Below are positions 53,235 to 61,539 of a DNA stretch of 64,000 nt, one piece after another (position 1 is the stretch's first letter; each line of letters begins with the position of its first letter). This DNA comes from Gelidibacter mesophilus DSM 14095 (GTDB lineage: Bacteria > Bacteroidota > Bacteroidia > Flavobacteriales > Flavobacteriaceae): positions 310,001-374,000 of the forward strand of contig NZ_AUHD01000001.1 of NCBI RefSeq assembly GCF_000423005.1, in the 5' to 3' direction. The notes under the pieces were generated by a model that ran no database searches, was not told where the DNA came from, and was given only the letters and a program-made list of their open reading frames with translations. The position numbers were made by a program, and so were the translations under genes.

Positions 53235-54130
53235 TTTACGATATCCCTTTTAAAATTATAACACATATAGGATATTCTATAGAGCTGAATCATATAAATT
53301 GACGGGTTTTTTCCTAGCAGATGCGATTTCATTTGCGATGCGTATTTTCTATAAAAATAAGCGAACGCATGGTGTAATTGGTATTTTTTTAATTTCGTAC
53401 AAAATCCTACCAAACCATTGTCATCATGATCTATTCTTCCTTCTTTATAAAGTTTCAAAAGAATATTGATGGCTTCTTCTGTTTTGGTCAGATAAACATG
53501 ACTTTTTTCGATACCCAAATGGACCACCTGATTATCAATATGGGCAACTTTGATGGAATGCGATTTCAGCAGACTAGAAAATAAAACATCATAGCCATAG
53601 CCTTTGCCACTAATTTGACCATTTAAATTAATAAAGATTTCTTTTCTGATGCTAAAATTGGCAGATACAATAGTGCGATAAGGTTTTTTGGTTCGTATTT
53701 CTGCAGTAATGGTTTCACGTTGATGACCATATATCCAACGCAACATAGAGTCGTTTTCAGGCTTCTTTTCATCATAAAGAATGCCTCCAAAAACCGCATC
53801 ATAATTTGAAGTGAGATAAGATAAATATATTTTGATAAAATCTAAATTTGCGGGCATGGTATCAGCATCTAAAAATAGTAACCAATTATATTCTGCTTTT
53901 TGGGCAAGGACTTGGCGTGTCTGCTCACGACCAACATTCATTTTAGAAGGGTTGTAATTTGTAAATTTAAAGGTATTGATTTGTTTGTTGAGTTCTATAA
54001 AACGAGCCTCAGAACCACTATCATGCGCTAAAATCTCAAATATAACTTTAGCTTCTGTAAGTTGCCGATGAAGTTCTTTAACCAATGCGACAATATTATA
54101 GTTATAAACAGGGATTAATACCGAAATCAT
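53231..54130 (-). CDS. Glycosyltransferase family 2
   Basis: A 299-residue GT-A enzyme: MISVLIPVYNYNIVALVKEL, ILAHDSGSEARFIELN, NWLLFLDADTMPANLDF with DAD, and IVSANFSIRKEIFINLNGQI. A C-terminal helical part (YRKYASQMKSHLLGK) completes it. Translationally coupled to the next GT2 gene. Along with the other two GT2 and one GT-B enzymes it fills out the polysaccharide island. Confidence 0.9.
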   Translation of the reverse strand: MISVLIPVYNYNIVALVKELHRQLTEAKVIFEILAHDSGSEARFIELNKQINTFKFTNYNPSKMNVGREQTRQVLAQKAEYNWLLFLDADTMPANLDFIKIYLSYLTSNYDAVFGGILYDEKKPENDSMLRWIYGHQRETITAEIRTKKPYRTIVSANFSIRKEIFINLNGQISGKGYGYDVLFSSLLKSHSIKVAHIDNQVVHLGIEKSHVYLTKTEEAINILLKLYKEGRIDHDDNGLVGFCTKLKKYQLHHAFAYFYRKYASQMKSHLLGKNPSIYMIQLYRISYMCYNFKRDIVK

Positions 54131-54442
54131 TACAAGCGAATAAGTTTTAAATTTACATTTTTTAAAGCACTAAAAAGAGCCTTATTATAAAAGAAATAAA
54201 TTGAGATGATCTATTTAGTGCTTAAAAAACGGAAGACCTCTGTTTTAAATGGAATTATCAACGAGTGTTTTAAAAGACCTTTTGTGGGAGCGCAACATTC
54301 GCTCATCCATGGAAAAATAAGGATGAAAGTATAAGACACGCAGCTAATAATAACCCGCGATTTGTGAAGTAAATCGAAAGATATTAACCTTAATAGTTCA
54401 TGAAATGGTAGCGATTTCTGAAGCTTTATGTTTCGTGGTAAA
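54131..54442. other. Intergenic region, GT2 gene / ftsE
   Basis: 312 bp. A 42-codon plus-strand frame (54206-54334) is present but lacks support and I do not call it. No terminator or repeat was recognised. Confidence 0.4.
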
Positions 54443-55126
54443 TTAACCTTTACGCTGCACCACTTCAAAAACCTTGTTTTCGTCGCATTTTAAAGTTTTA
54501 CTCGGGTAGCGGAGTAAGAGTGCATAATCATGTGTCGCCATGAGAATGGTATTGCCGTTTTTGTTGATTTCCCGTAAGACTTCCATGACTTCAATACTCG
54601 TCTGCGGATCCAAATTCCCCGTCGGCTCATCGGCTAAAATGAGTTCAGGGTCATTCAATAAAGCTCTTGCTATGGCAATGCGCTGTTGCTCACCTCCTGA
54701 AAGCTCGTGTGGGAATTTAAACCCTTTAGTTTTCATTGCTACTTTATTAAGAACTTTTTCAAGACGTTCCTTGATTTCTTTTTTGTCTTTCCAGCCTGTG
54801 GCTTTTAAAACAAACTCTAAGTTGCTATTAACCGTTCTGTCCGGCAACAATTTAAAATCCTGAAAAACAATCCCCAATTTACGTCTCAAAAAAGGAATGT
54901 CTTTTTCTTTTAATTTTCTCAAATCAAAATCGACAATATGGCCTTCACCCGTAGTCAATTCCAAATCGCCATAAAGCGTTTTCATAAAACTACTTTTCCC
55001 GCTTCCTGTCTTACCGATAAGGTACACAAAGTCCCCTTTTTTCATTTCAACATTTACTTCAGACAACACCATGCTGTCCCCCTGATATATGGAGACATCC
55101 TTTAATTCTAAAACAGTTTCAGACAT
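54443..55126 (-). CDS. ftsE: Cell-division ATP-binding protein FtsE
   Basis: The ATPase of the FtsEX ABC system, which controls peptidoglycan hydrolases at the septum. The 227 residues have Walker A GKTGSGKSS (near 38-46), Q-loop GIVFQDFKLLPDRTV, the signature LSGGEQQRIAIARAL and Walker B LILADEPTG. The FQDFKLLPDRTV Q-loop is characteristic of FtsE. The ATG at 55126 gives the usual start (MSETVLELKDVSIYQGD). FtsX is not adjacent in this window, so it lies elsewhere, as in many Bacteroidota. Confidence 0.92.
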   Translation of the reverse strand: MSETVLELKDVSIYQGDSMVLSEVNVEMKKGDFVYLIGKTGSGKSSFMKTLYGDLELTTGEGHIVDFDLRKLKEKDIPFLRRKLGIVFQDFKLLPDRTVNSNLEFVLKATGWKDKKEIKERLEKVLNKVAMKTKGFKFPHELSGGEQQRIAIARALLNDPELILADEPTGNLDPQTSIEVMEVLREINKNGNTILMATHDYALLLRYPSKTLKCDENKVFEVVQRKG

Positions 55127-55352
55127 TTTTTTACGTGAGTTTTTTAAGAGTTGTAAATGTATTATTAAAAAAATCAAATATCAAACTTTTCGAAAATGAG
55201 ATGGTGGTTGGCAGTCATCAGTTGGCAATTATCAGTCGTTAAGTCCCTGTTTATTTGCGCAACAGTTTGTCGGTGAAAGTAGGGATGTCCTTTAGACTGT
55301 AAGAAAGTTTAGTTTTACTGTAAATTGTTGAATAGATAGATCTTTTCCCTAA

Positions 55353-55404
55353 AGACTGTATGTCGACTGGTACGCTGCAGACTGACGACTGTAGACTGAC
55401 GACT
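55353..55404. repeat. GACTG-type direct repeats
   Basis: AGACTGACGACT occurs exactly at 55379-55390 and 55393-55404, 14-bp period, with related GACTGTA and GTCGACTG pieces before it. A second, weaker cluster (GCAGTCATCAG, CAGTCG) lies at 55210-55240. Non-coding. Confidence 0.6.
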
Positions 55405-55463
55405 TTTAATAACTTCGTGTATAATTAAACAATTTTTCCTTCGTTATAGATTTAAGATTCAAG

Positions 55464-55471
55464 TATCTTTG
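55464..55471 (+). promoter_or_regulatory. -7 element for the large TPR gene
   Basis: TATCTTTG matches TAnnTTTG, 23 nt before the ATG at 55495. Confidence 0.45.
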
Positions 55472-55494
55472 ATCGTCAAAAAAAAACGGACTTA

Positions 55495-58400
55495 ATGATT
55501 CATAAAAAATTCACATTTTTTGTAAGTTTCCTAATGTTTATAGGATATTCTTACGCACAGCAATCGGCTACCTATACTAATGAATTGGTCGATTATCAAA
55601 AAGCACTGACTTTATATAATAATAAACAATATCAAGCAGCTCAAAGTATGTTTGATAAGGTAAAAGATGCTACGGACAATGAACAGTTGGAAGCAGATTG
55701 CACTTATTATTATGCAAATTGTGCCGTGCGCCTCAATCAGATCAACGCAGATGCGCTGATTGAAGATTTTGTTGAAAAACACCCAACGAGCACCAAGCGA
55801 AATACGGCGTTTATGGACGTTGCAGATTACTATTTTGAAAATGGTAAATACGCCTACGCCAGAAAATGGTATGATAAAGTTGATGAAGGAAGCATTGGCA
55901 TTGCTGAACGTGATAAATTCTCGTTCAATTATGGATACAGTTTATACAGTACCAAAGATCAGGTAGAAGCACAGAAATATTTCAATCGTGTAGTGAATTC
56001 CAAAGAATATGGATCACAAGCGAAATATTATATCGGATTTATGGCTTATGAAGGTGATGATTATGATCGGGCAAATGAGTACTTTGAACAGGTTAGCGAT
56101 AATGTGAAATATCAGGAAAAACTTTCCTATTATCAAGCTGATTTAAACTTCAAGCTCGGAAAATTTGAAAAGGCTATTGCACTTGCTCAGGAGCAAATGA
56201 AAAAAAGCAATCCGACAGAAAAATCAGAATTGTCTAAAATTATTGGCGAAAGCTATTTTAACCTTCAAAAATACAAAGAAGCGATTCCGTATTTAACCGC
56301 TTATAACGGTAAAAAAGGAAAATGGAGCAATACCGATTATTATCAGCTGGGTTACGCCTATTACAAACAAAATGATTTTGAGAAAGCCATCTCTGAATTC
56401 AATAAGATTATTGGAGGCAACAATAGTGTTGCTCAAAACGCCTATTACCATTTAGGTGAGAGTTACGTGAATTTGGGTAAGAAGCAAGAAGCTTTGAACG
56501 CTTTTAGGAATGCGTCGCAAATGGATTATGATTTAAAGATCCAAGAAGATGCTTGGTTGAATTATGCAAAGCTAAGTTATGAAATTGGCAATCCGTACCA
56601 ATCCGTACCACAAGTGTTGACCAGTTATCTGGATAAGTATTCACAAACAGCGAGCAAAACGGAAATAGAAACCTTATTGATCGATTCATATATCACCTCA
56701 AAAAACTACAAGGAAGCCTTACGATTGTTGGAAGGTAAAAACAGTTTTGAAAATAAGGTGGCTTATCAAAAGGTGGCCTTTTACCGTGGAATTGAAATTT
56801 ATAATGAAGGGGATTACAGGGCAGCAAAAGAATTGTTTGAAAAATCTCTTAAGGAACCTCGTGATGCGAAATTTACTGCAAGAGCGACATTTTGGAAAGC
56901 AGAAACAGATTATCATATTAGTAACTATGATGAGGCTTTAATCGGGTTCAGGCAATTTAAGCAACAAAATGAAGCGGCTTCAACTCCTGAGATGATCAAC
57001 ATCGATTATAATTTGGGTTATACGTATTTCAAACAGAAAAACTATACAAAATCAACGGAGCATTTCAAGAGTTTTGTCAATGAACATAAGGATGACAAAT
57101 TGCGATTGAATGATGCCTATTTAAGATTGGCAGATGGTTATTTTGTATCGTCAGATTATAAGGATGCCATTGGTGCTTATGATAAAGCTATCGCTTTAAA
57201 GCAAATTGAACCAGATTATGCCGATTTTCAAAAAGCAATGAGTTATGGCTATATTGGTCAGGGCAGTACCAAAATTCAGGAATTGAACAGGTTTATCAAT
57301 AGCTATGGTAAATCGTCTTTAAGAGATGATGCCATGTATGAATTGGCCAATTCTTACGTAAAAGCGAACCAAAACGATAAGGCAATCGCTATGTATGACC
57401 GATTGAATGCGGAGTACAAAAACTCAGTATTTAATTCAAAAGCAATTTTAAGACAAGGTCTGATCTATTATAATGCAAATCAGAATGAGCAAGCTTTGGG
57501 CAAGTTTAAAAATGTTGCCAGAAATCATCCTAGCAGTGAAGAAGCCATTCAAGCAGTTGCCACTGCACGGTTAATCTATATTGATTTAGGTAGGGTAGAT
57601 GAATATGCAGCGTGGGTAAAAACCTTGGATTACGTGGAAGTTACCGATGCTGATTTGGATAATACGACATTTTTGGCGGCAGAAAAGCAGTATTTGGAAA
57701 ACAAAACGGATAATGCCATTAAGCAGTTCAATGGTTATATCAACCAATTTCCTAATGGAATAAATGCGTTAAAATCACACTTTTACCTGGCGGAATTATA
57801 TTCTAAGAAATTGCTTCCAGAAAATGCACAGCTTCATTATGAGTTTGTGGTCAATAAACCAAAAAGCGAATATACGGAGCAAGCCATGGTAAAACTTTCA
57901 GAGATTTATTTAAATGGTTCGTTATGGAACAAAGCCATCCCGATTTTAAAACAATTAGAAACGGAAGCGGACTATCCGCACAATATTACTTATGCGCAGT
58001 CCAATTTGATGAATGCTTATTACCAACAGGAAAAGTATAAAGAAGCCGAAAATTATGCAGAAAAGGTGCTCTCAGGGAGAAAACTGGATAATAAGGTAAA
58101 AAGTGACGCCCAGATTATCATTGCGCGTTCCGCCATTAAGACCGGAAATGAATCCAAGGCGAAATCAGCATACGAAACTGTGGAAAAAATTGCCACTGGT
58201 GCACTAGCGGCAGAAGCTTTATATTATAACGCTTACTTTAAAAACAAGGAAGGTAATTACGAAGCTTCCAATGCAACGGCACAAAAATTGGCCAAGGATT
58301 ACGGTAGTTATAAATATTTTAGTGCGAAAGGCTTGGTGGTCATGGCTAAGAATTTTTATGCCTTAAAAGATGCGTTTCAAGCTACTTATATTTTAGAAAG

Positions 58401-58515
58401 TGTGGTCTCAAACTTCCCTGAATTTACTGATGTAGTTCAAGAAGCACAAGCACAACTCAATACAATCAAAGCACAAGAAGCAAAAACAAACTCATCAATC
58501 ATAACAGATAACTAA
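55495..58515 (+). CDS. Large exported tetratricopeptide repeat protein (1006 aa)
   Basis: A periplasmic or outer-membrane-associated TPR solenoid. Signal peptide FFVSFLMFIGYSYAQQ ends near residue 21. About 20 TPR/Sel1-type helical hairpins follow throughout, for example TDYYQLGYAYYKQNDFEKAI, AYYHLGESYVNLGKKQEALN and IDYNLGYTYFKQKNYTKSTE. There is no catalytic domain. A beta-barrel gene follows after 102 bp and a FtsE gene lies upstream in the opposite direction. Role in envelope protein assembly is inferred from the partner gene only. Confidence 0.85.
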   Translation: MIHKKFTFFVSFLMFIGYSYAQQSATYTNELVDYQKALTLYNNKQYQAAQSMFDKVKDATDNEQLEADCTYYYANCAVRLNQINADALIEDFVEKHPTSTKRNTAFMDVADYYFENGKYAYARKWYDKVDEGSIGIAERDKFSFNYGYSLYSTKDQVEAQKYFNRVVNSKEYGSQAKYYIGFMAYEGDDYDRANEYFEQVSDNVKYQEKLSYYQADLNFKLGKFEKAIALAQEQMKKSNPTEKSELSKIIGESYFNLQKYKEAIPYLTAYNGKKGKWSNTDYYQLGYAYYKQNDFEKAISEFNKIIGGNNSVAQNAYYHLGESYVNLGKKQEALNAFRNASQMDYDLKIQEDAWLNYAKLSYEIGNPYQSVPQVLTSYLDKYSQTASKTEIETLLIDSYITSKNYKEALRLLEGKNSFENKVAYQKVAFYRGIEIYNEGDYRAAKELFEKSLKEPRDAKFTARATFWKAETDYHISNYDEALIGFRQFKQQNEAASTPEMINIDYNLGYTYFKQKNYTKSTEHFKSFVNEHKDDKLRLNDAYLRLADGYFVSSDYKDAIGAYDKAIALKQIEPDYADFQKAMSYGYIGQGSTKIQELNRFINSYGKSSLRDDAMYELANSYVKANQNDKAIAMYDRLNAEYKNSVFNSKAILRQGLIYYNANQNEQALGKFKNVARNHPSSEEAIQAVATARLIYIDLGRVDEYAAWVKTLDYVEVTDADLDNTTFLAAEKQYLENKTDNAIKQFNGYINQFPNGINALKSHFYLAELYSKKLLPENAQLHYEFVVNKPKSEYTEQAMVKLSEIYLNGSLWNKAIPILKQLETEADYPHNITYAQSNLMNAYYQQEKYKEAENYAEKVLSGRKLDNKVKSDAQIIIARSAIKTGNESKAKSAYETVEKIATGALAAEALYYNAYFKNKEGNYEASNATAQKLAKDYGSYKYFSAKGLVVMAKNFYALKDAFQATYILESVVSNFPEFTDVVQEAQAQLNTIKAQEAKTNSSIITDN

Positions 58516-58617
58516 ATTCCTGCGAGGGCACAACTCTCCTGAAAATATTTCGAGAGCATGTATGCCACTTCCTGTTGGAGTCTGAAATTTCATAGTTAGA
58601 ATTTAACACTATAAATA

Positions 58618-60345
58618 ATGCTAAAACAAATCAATTATATAGTTTTCACCGCGGTATTAATAAGTACGGCCTCTTTTGCACAAGAACGCACCAAAGACAC
58701 TTTAGATCCTGAAGTGGTGACTGTAGTCAAGCCGTATACGCCGACCGTTGCTGATGCTTTCAAAATAAAGGAAACTGCAATTTTGGATGATGATGTCAAT
58801 ACGGCAAAAAAGAAGATTAAATACAACATATTCTCAATACCTGTAGCCTCCACCTTTACCCCAGCCAAGGGGAAGGCTGCTACGGTCAACAAAGCTAAAG
58901 CTGTAAAGTTATATGATAATTATGCCTCTTTGGGCGTAGGGAGTTACACCACAATTTTAGGAGAAGTCTATCTGAACCAAGAGTTGGGCAGAGGAGAAAA
59001 CGTAGGCGGTTATTTGTCGCACCATTCTTCTGGTGGAGGTATTAATGGACTTTTGTTGGATGATGATTTTATTGACACTCACCTGAACGTGAACTACAGT
59101 CAAAGACTTAGGGATTTGTCCTGGACGGTCGATGGCGGCGCTTTGTATCAAAAATTCAACTGGTATGGATTGCCACAACCTTATTTTGATGCGACATCTG
59201 CGGAGGGCATTAACGGGAGCCATTCATTTTATGGAGGTAATGTTGGTGCAAAAGTAAAACTGCATGATTACTTTTTTAAAGATGCCAGTGCGCGTTTTAG
59301 AAGATTTGGAGACAACCAAGGTTCTGGTGAAAATCGATTTGTGGTCAAAGCTTCTGGTGATGTTCCTATTCAGAATGAATTGATAACAGCTGAAGTCACC
59401 ATCGATTATATAGGAGGCTCTTTTGATAGAGATTATTATACGGAAAATGAATTGAAATACGGCAATGTGAGCTTTGGAATCGCACCAAGCTATCAGTTGA
59501 CTCAAGATGATTTAACCCTTAATTTGGGCGTGAATTTGGTATATAAGAACAATACTGGAGATTTTGGCGCTAGCAAATTACATATTTATCCAAACATTAA
59601 AGCAAGCTTAAGGATAATTGACGAATTGATGATTGCTTTTGGAGGGTTTGAAGGCGGATTAAAGCAAAATTCCTATTATGATTTCGCCCAAGCAAATCCG
59701 TTTGTATCTCCTACGCTATATATTGAACCGACTGATAAGAAATATGATCTTTCTGCGGGTTTAAAAGGGAAATTATCCAACAGTATTAGTTATAGTGTGA
59801 GTGGACATTTTTTGAACGAAAATAATAAAGCATTGTACAGTGCGAATCCAATTATGGTTGCTGCAACTGAAGATTATCAGAATGGAAATTCTTTTGGAAT
59901 GGTCTATGATGACGTCAAAACTATAGCATTTGAAGGAGAGTTGAATGTAGATGTGAACAGAAATTTTAAGTTGGGCGTTAAAGCCGAATATTTCTCCTAT
60001 AATACGGACAATCAAGCAGAAGCTTGGAATCTTCCAGATCTAAAGGCTTCATTGTTTATGGATTATCAAATTGACGAAAATTGGTTTGCAGGAGCAGGCA
60101 TGTTTTATGTAGGCGAACGCAAAGATCAACTATTCGAATATGAAACGTTAGAACCTATCCAACAAACACTAGCATTAGATAGTTATTTTGATGCCAATGC
60201 GCATGTAGGATACCGTTTAAATGACCAACTTTCGTTTTATGTAAAGGCTAACAATATTGCAAATAACGACTATCAACGTTGGTTGAATACACCGGTTCAG
60301 GGCATTCAGTTTTTAGCGGGAGCCACTTATCAGTTTGATTTCTAA
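58618..60345 (+). CDS. Outer-membrane beta-barrel protein, TonB-dependent receptor-like
   Basis: A 575-residue outer-membrane protein: signal peptide ending TASFAQ (residue 21), then EVVTVVKPYTPTVADAFKI and IPVASTFTPAKG before a barrel of alternating strands (YDNYASLGVGSYTTILGEVY, AYANN-like KANNIANNDYQRWLN) ending GATYQFDF with a terminal aromatic. It is shorter than usual TonB-dependent receptors, and I see no plug domain, so transport is doubtful. The upstream TPR protein may be its periplasmic partner. Confidence 0.8.
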   Translation: MLKQINYIVFTAVLISTASFAQERTKDTLDPEVVTVVKPYTPTVADAFKIKETAILDDDVNTAKKKIKYNIFSIPVASTFTPAKGKAATVNKAKAVKLYDNYASLGVGSYTTILGEVYLNQELGRGENVGGYLSHHSSGGGINGLLLDDDFIDTHLNVNYSQRLRDLSWTVDGGALYQKFNWYGLPQPYFDATSAEGINGSHSFYGGNVGAKVKLHDYFFKDASARFRRFGDNQGSGENRFVVKASGDVPIQNELITAEVTIDYIGGSFDRDYYTENELKYGNVSFGIAPSYQLTQDDLTLNLGVNLVYKNNTGDFGASKLHIYPNIKASLRIIDELMIAFGGFEGGLKQNSYYDFAQANPFVSPTLYIEPTDKKYDLSAGLKGKLSNSISYSVSGHFLNENNKALYSANPIMVAATEDYQNGNSFGMVYDDVKTIAFEGELNVDVNRNFKLGVKAEYFSYNTDNQAEAWNLPDLKASLFMDYQIDENWFAGAGMFYVGERKDQLFEYETLEPIQQTLALDSYFDANAHVGYRLNDQLSFYVKANNIANNDYQRWLNTPVQGIQFLAGATYQFDF

Positions 60346-60396
60346 ACAGGATCTCAAGAATAGTTTCCAAAATTTAAAATATACTATTTTAAGAAT

Positions 60397-60423
60397 AGCA
60401 CTCCATATCGGAGTGCTTTTTTT
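60397..60423 (+). terminator. Rho-independent terminator of the TPR/barrel operon
   Basis: AGCACTCC (60397-60404) and GGAGTGCT (60410-60417) pair exactly around ATATC, then a T-tract to 60423. Confidence 0.85.
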
Positions 60424-60444
60424 GTCATAACTGAAAAAATATTA

Positions 60445-60494
60445 ATATCGGATAGGGTTAAATTTAGATATATCCGATATAAATTATATCTTTG
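60445..60494 (+). promoter_or_regulatory. Fic-gene promoter with inverted-repeat operator
   Basis: ATATCGGATA (60445-60454) and TATCCGATAT (60471-60480) are exact inverted repeats separated by 16 bp. TATCTTTG (60487-60494) downstream is an exact TAnnTTTG -7 element whose upstream part overlaps the right arm. The layout fits an operator that controls the fic gene. Confidence 0.6.
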
Positions 60495-60498
60495 TGAA

Positions 60499-61452
60499 GT
60501 GAAAGATATAGATCTCACATATCGTGAAGAGTTGATGCCGTTTTTCGAGCGTCTTGAAATGAAGCTTGAGCACTTAAAAAAGCACAGGCCTTTGCCCTCA
60601 ATGGCCATAAATAAAATAAGGGAAGCTTTGACAATTGAGTGGACTTACAACTCCAATAGTATTGAAGGAAACACCTTGAGTTTAAGAGAAACTCAAATGA
60701 TATTGCAAGATGGGATTACTATTAAAGGGAAATCACTCAGAGAACATTTTGAAGCAAAAAATCATGAGCGGGCCATAAATCTTCTTTATAAATTGGTAGC
60801 GAAATGTGAAATGCTTTCCATTAATGAAATCCTATCTCTTCATGGCATGGTGCTGAATGCTATTGAAGAGGAGTTTGCAGGTAGACTTCGCAATGGTGGT
60901 GTTCGTATTTCAGGAGCAAATTTTGTGCCTCCAAATGCCATAAAAGTCTCTGGTTTCATGGATGACCTTTTTACCTTTATAAATGAGAATCCTTTAAATT
61001 TAAACGTTGTTGAGCTTGCCACGGTGTTTCATCATAGGTTTGTTTGGATACATCCTTTTTTTGATGGTAACGGCAGAACCGTAAGGTTGGCAATGAACTT
61101 AATTTTGATGAAACATGGTTTTCCGCCAGCTATCATTTTAACCAATGATCGTGCAAAATACTATGCCGCACTCAATGATGCCAATAAGGGGCGTTATGGA
61201 AAATTGATGCTTTTGATGGCACATGCTCTTGAACGTACCCTTAATATTTATCTAAATGCAATGCCAGGAAACACTTCAGAATATACGGAAATATCAAACT
61301 TGGTAGAAGAAGAAAATCTACCGTATGGACAGGAATATATCAGTCTCTTGGCCCGTAAAGGTAAGATTGATGCTTATAAAGAAGGTAGAAATTGGCTCAC
61401 AACAAAAGAAGCAATAGACGATTATGTAAAAAAAAGAAAACGTAAAAGATGA
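60499..61452 (+). CDS. Fic-family AMPylator with N-terminal inhibitory helix and excisionase-like C-terminus
   Basis: Transfers AMP (or another nucleotide moiety) to target proteins. The 317-residue protein has the Fic motif HPFFDGNGRTVR at 185-196 with catalytic His185. An inhibitory-helix motif S-x3-E-G at Ser52-Gly57 (SNSIEG) places it with class II Fic proteins that inhibit themselves. The C-terminal 45 residues (YISLLARKGKIDAYKEGRNW, then LTTKEAIDDYVKK) look like an excisionase/MerR-type winged helix. It starts at GTG 60499, very close to the -7 element; an ATG at 60535 is the alternative. Target unknown. Its operator suggests autoregulation. Confidence 0.92.
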   Translation: MKDIDLTYREELMPFFERLEMKLEHLKKHRPLPSMAINKIREALTIEWTYNSNSIEGNTLSLRETQMILQDGITIKGKSLREHFEAKNHERAINLLYKLVAKCEMLSINEILSLHGMVLNAIEEEFAGRLRNGGVRISGANFVPPNAIKVSGFMDDLFTFINENPLNLNVVELATVFHHRFVWIHPFFDGNGRTVRLAMNLILMKHGFPPAIILTNDRAKYYAALNDANKGRYGKLMLLMAHALERTLNIYLNAMPGNTSEYTEISNLVEEENLPYGQEYISLLARKGKIDAYKEGRNWLTTKEAIDDYVKKRKRKR

Positions 61453-61539
61453 GTTTTGAAAAGTATTTCATTTGAAATGCTTTTCTTATTTTTACAGTAC
61501 AACCAAACAACCAATTTCCAACTAAAACCAATCATTACG

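Larger units (their letters stand above)
55127..55494. other. Divergent intergenic region with CAGTC-type repeats
   Basis: 368 bp between ftsE and the large TPR gene. It contains short repeats of a CAGTC/GACTG type (55210-55235 and 55353-55404), including an exact 12-bp direct repeat, and the TPR-gene promoter (55464-55471). No coding frame. Confidence 0.5.

Noticed and set aside
54206-54334. 42-codon open frame on the plus strand in the GT2/ftsE gap
   Set aside because: No promoter, no recognisable domain and only chance-level length; described as intergenic instead.
55205-55404. GACTG repeats as a possible CRISPR array
   Set aside because: Units are too short and the 2-bp gap leaves no spacers; no cas genes nearby.
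58618-60345. Standard TonB-dependent receptor
   Set aside because: No plug domain and shorter than usual; called as barrel protein with receptor-like character only.
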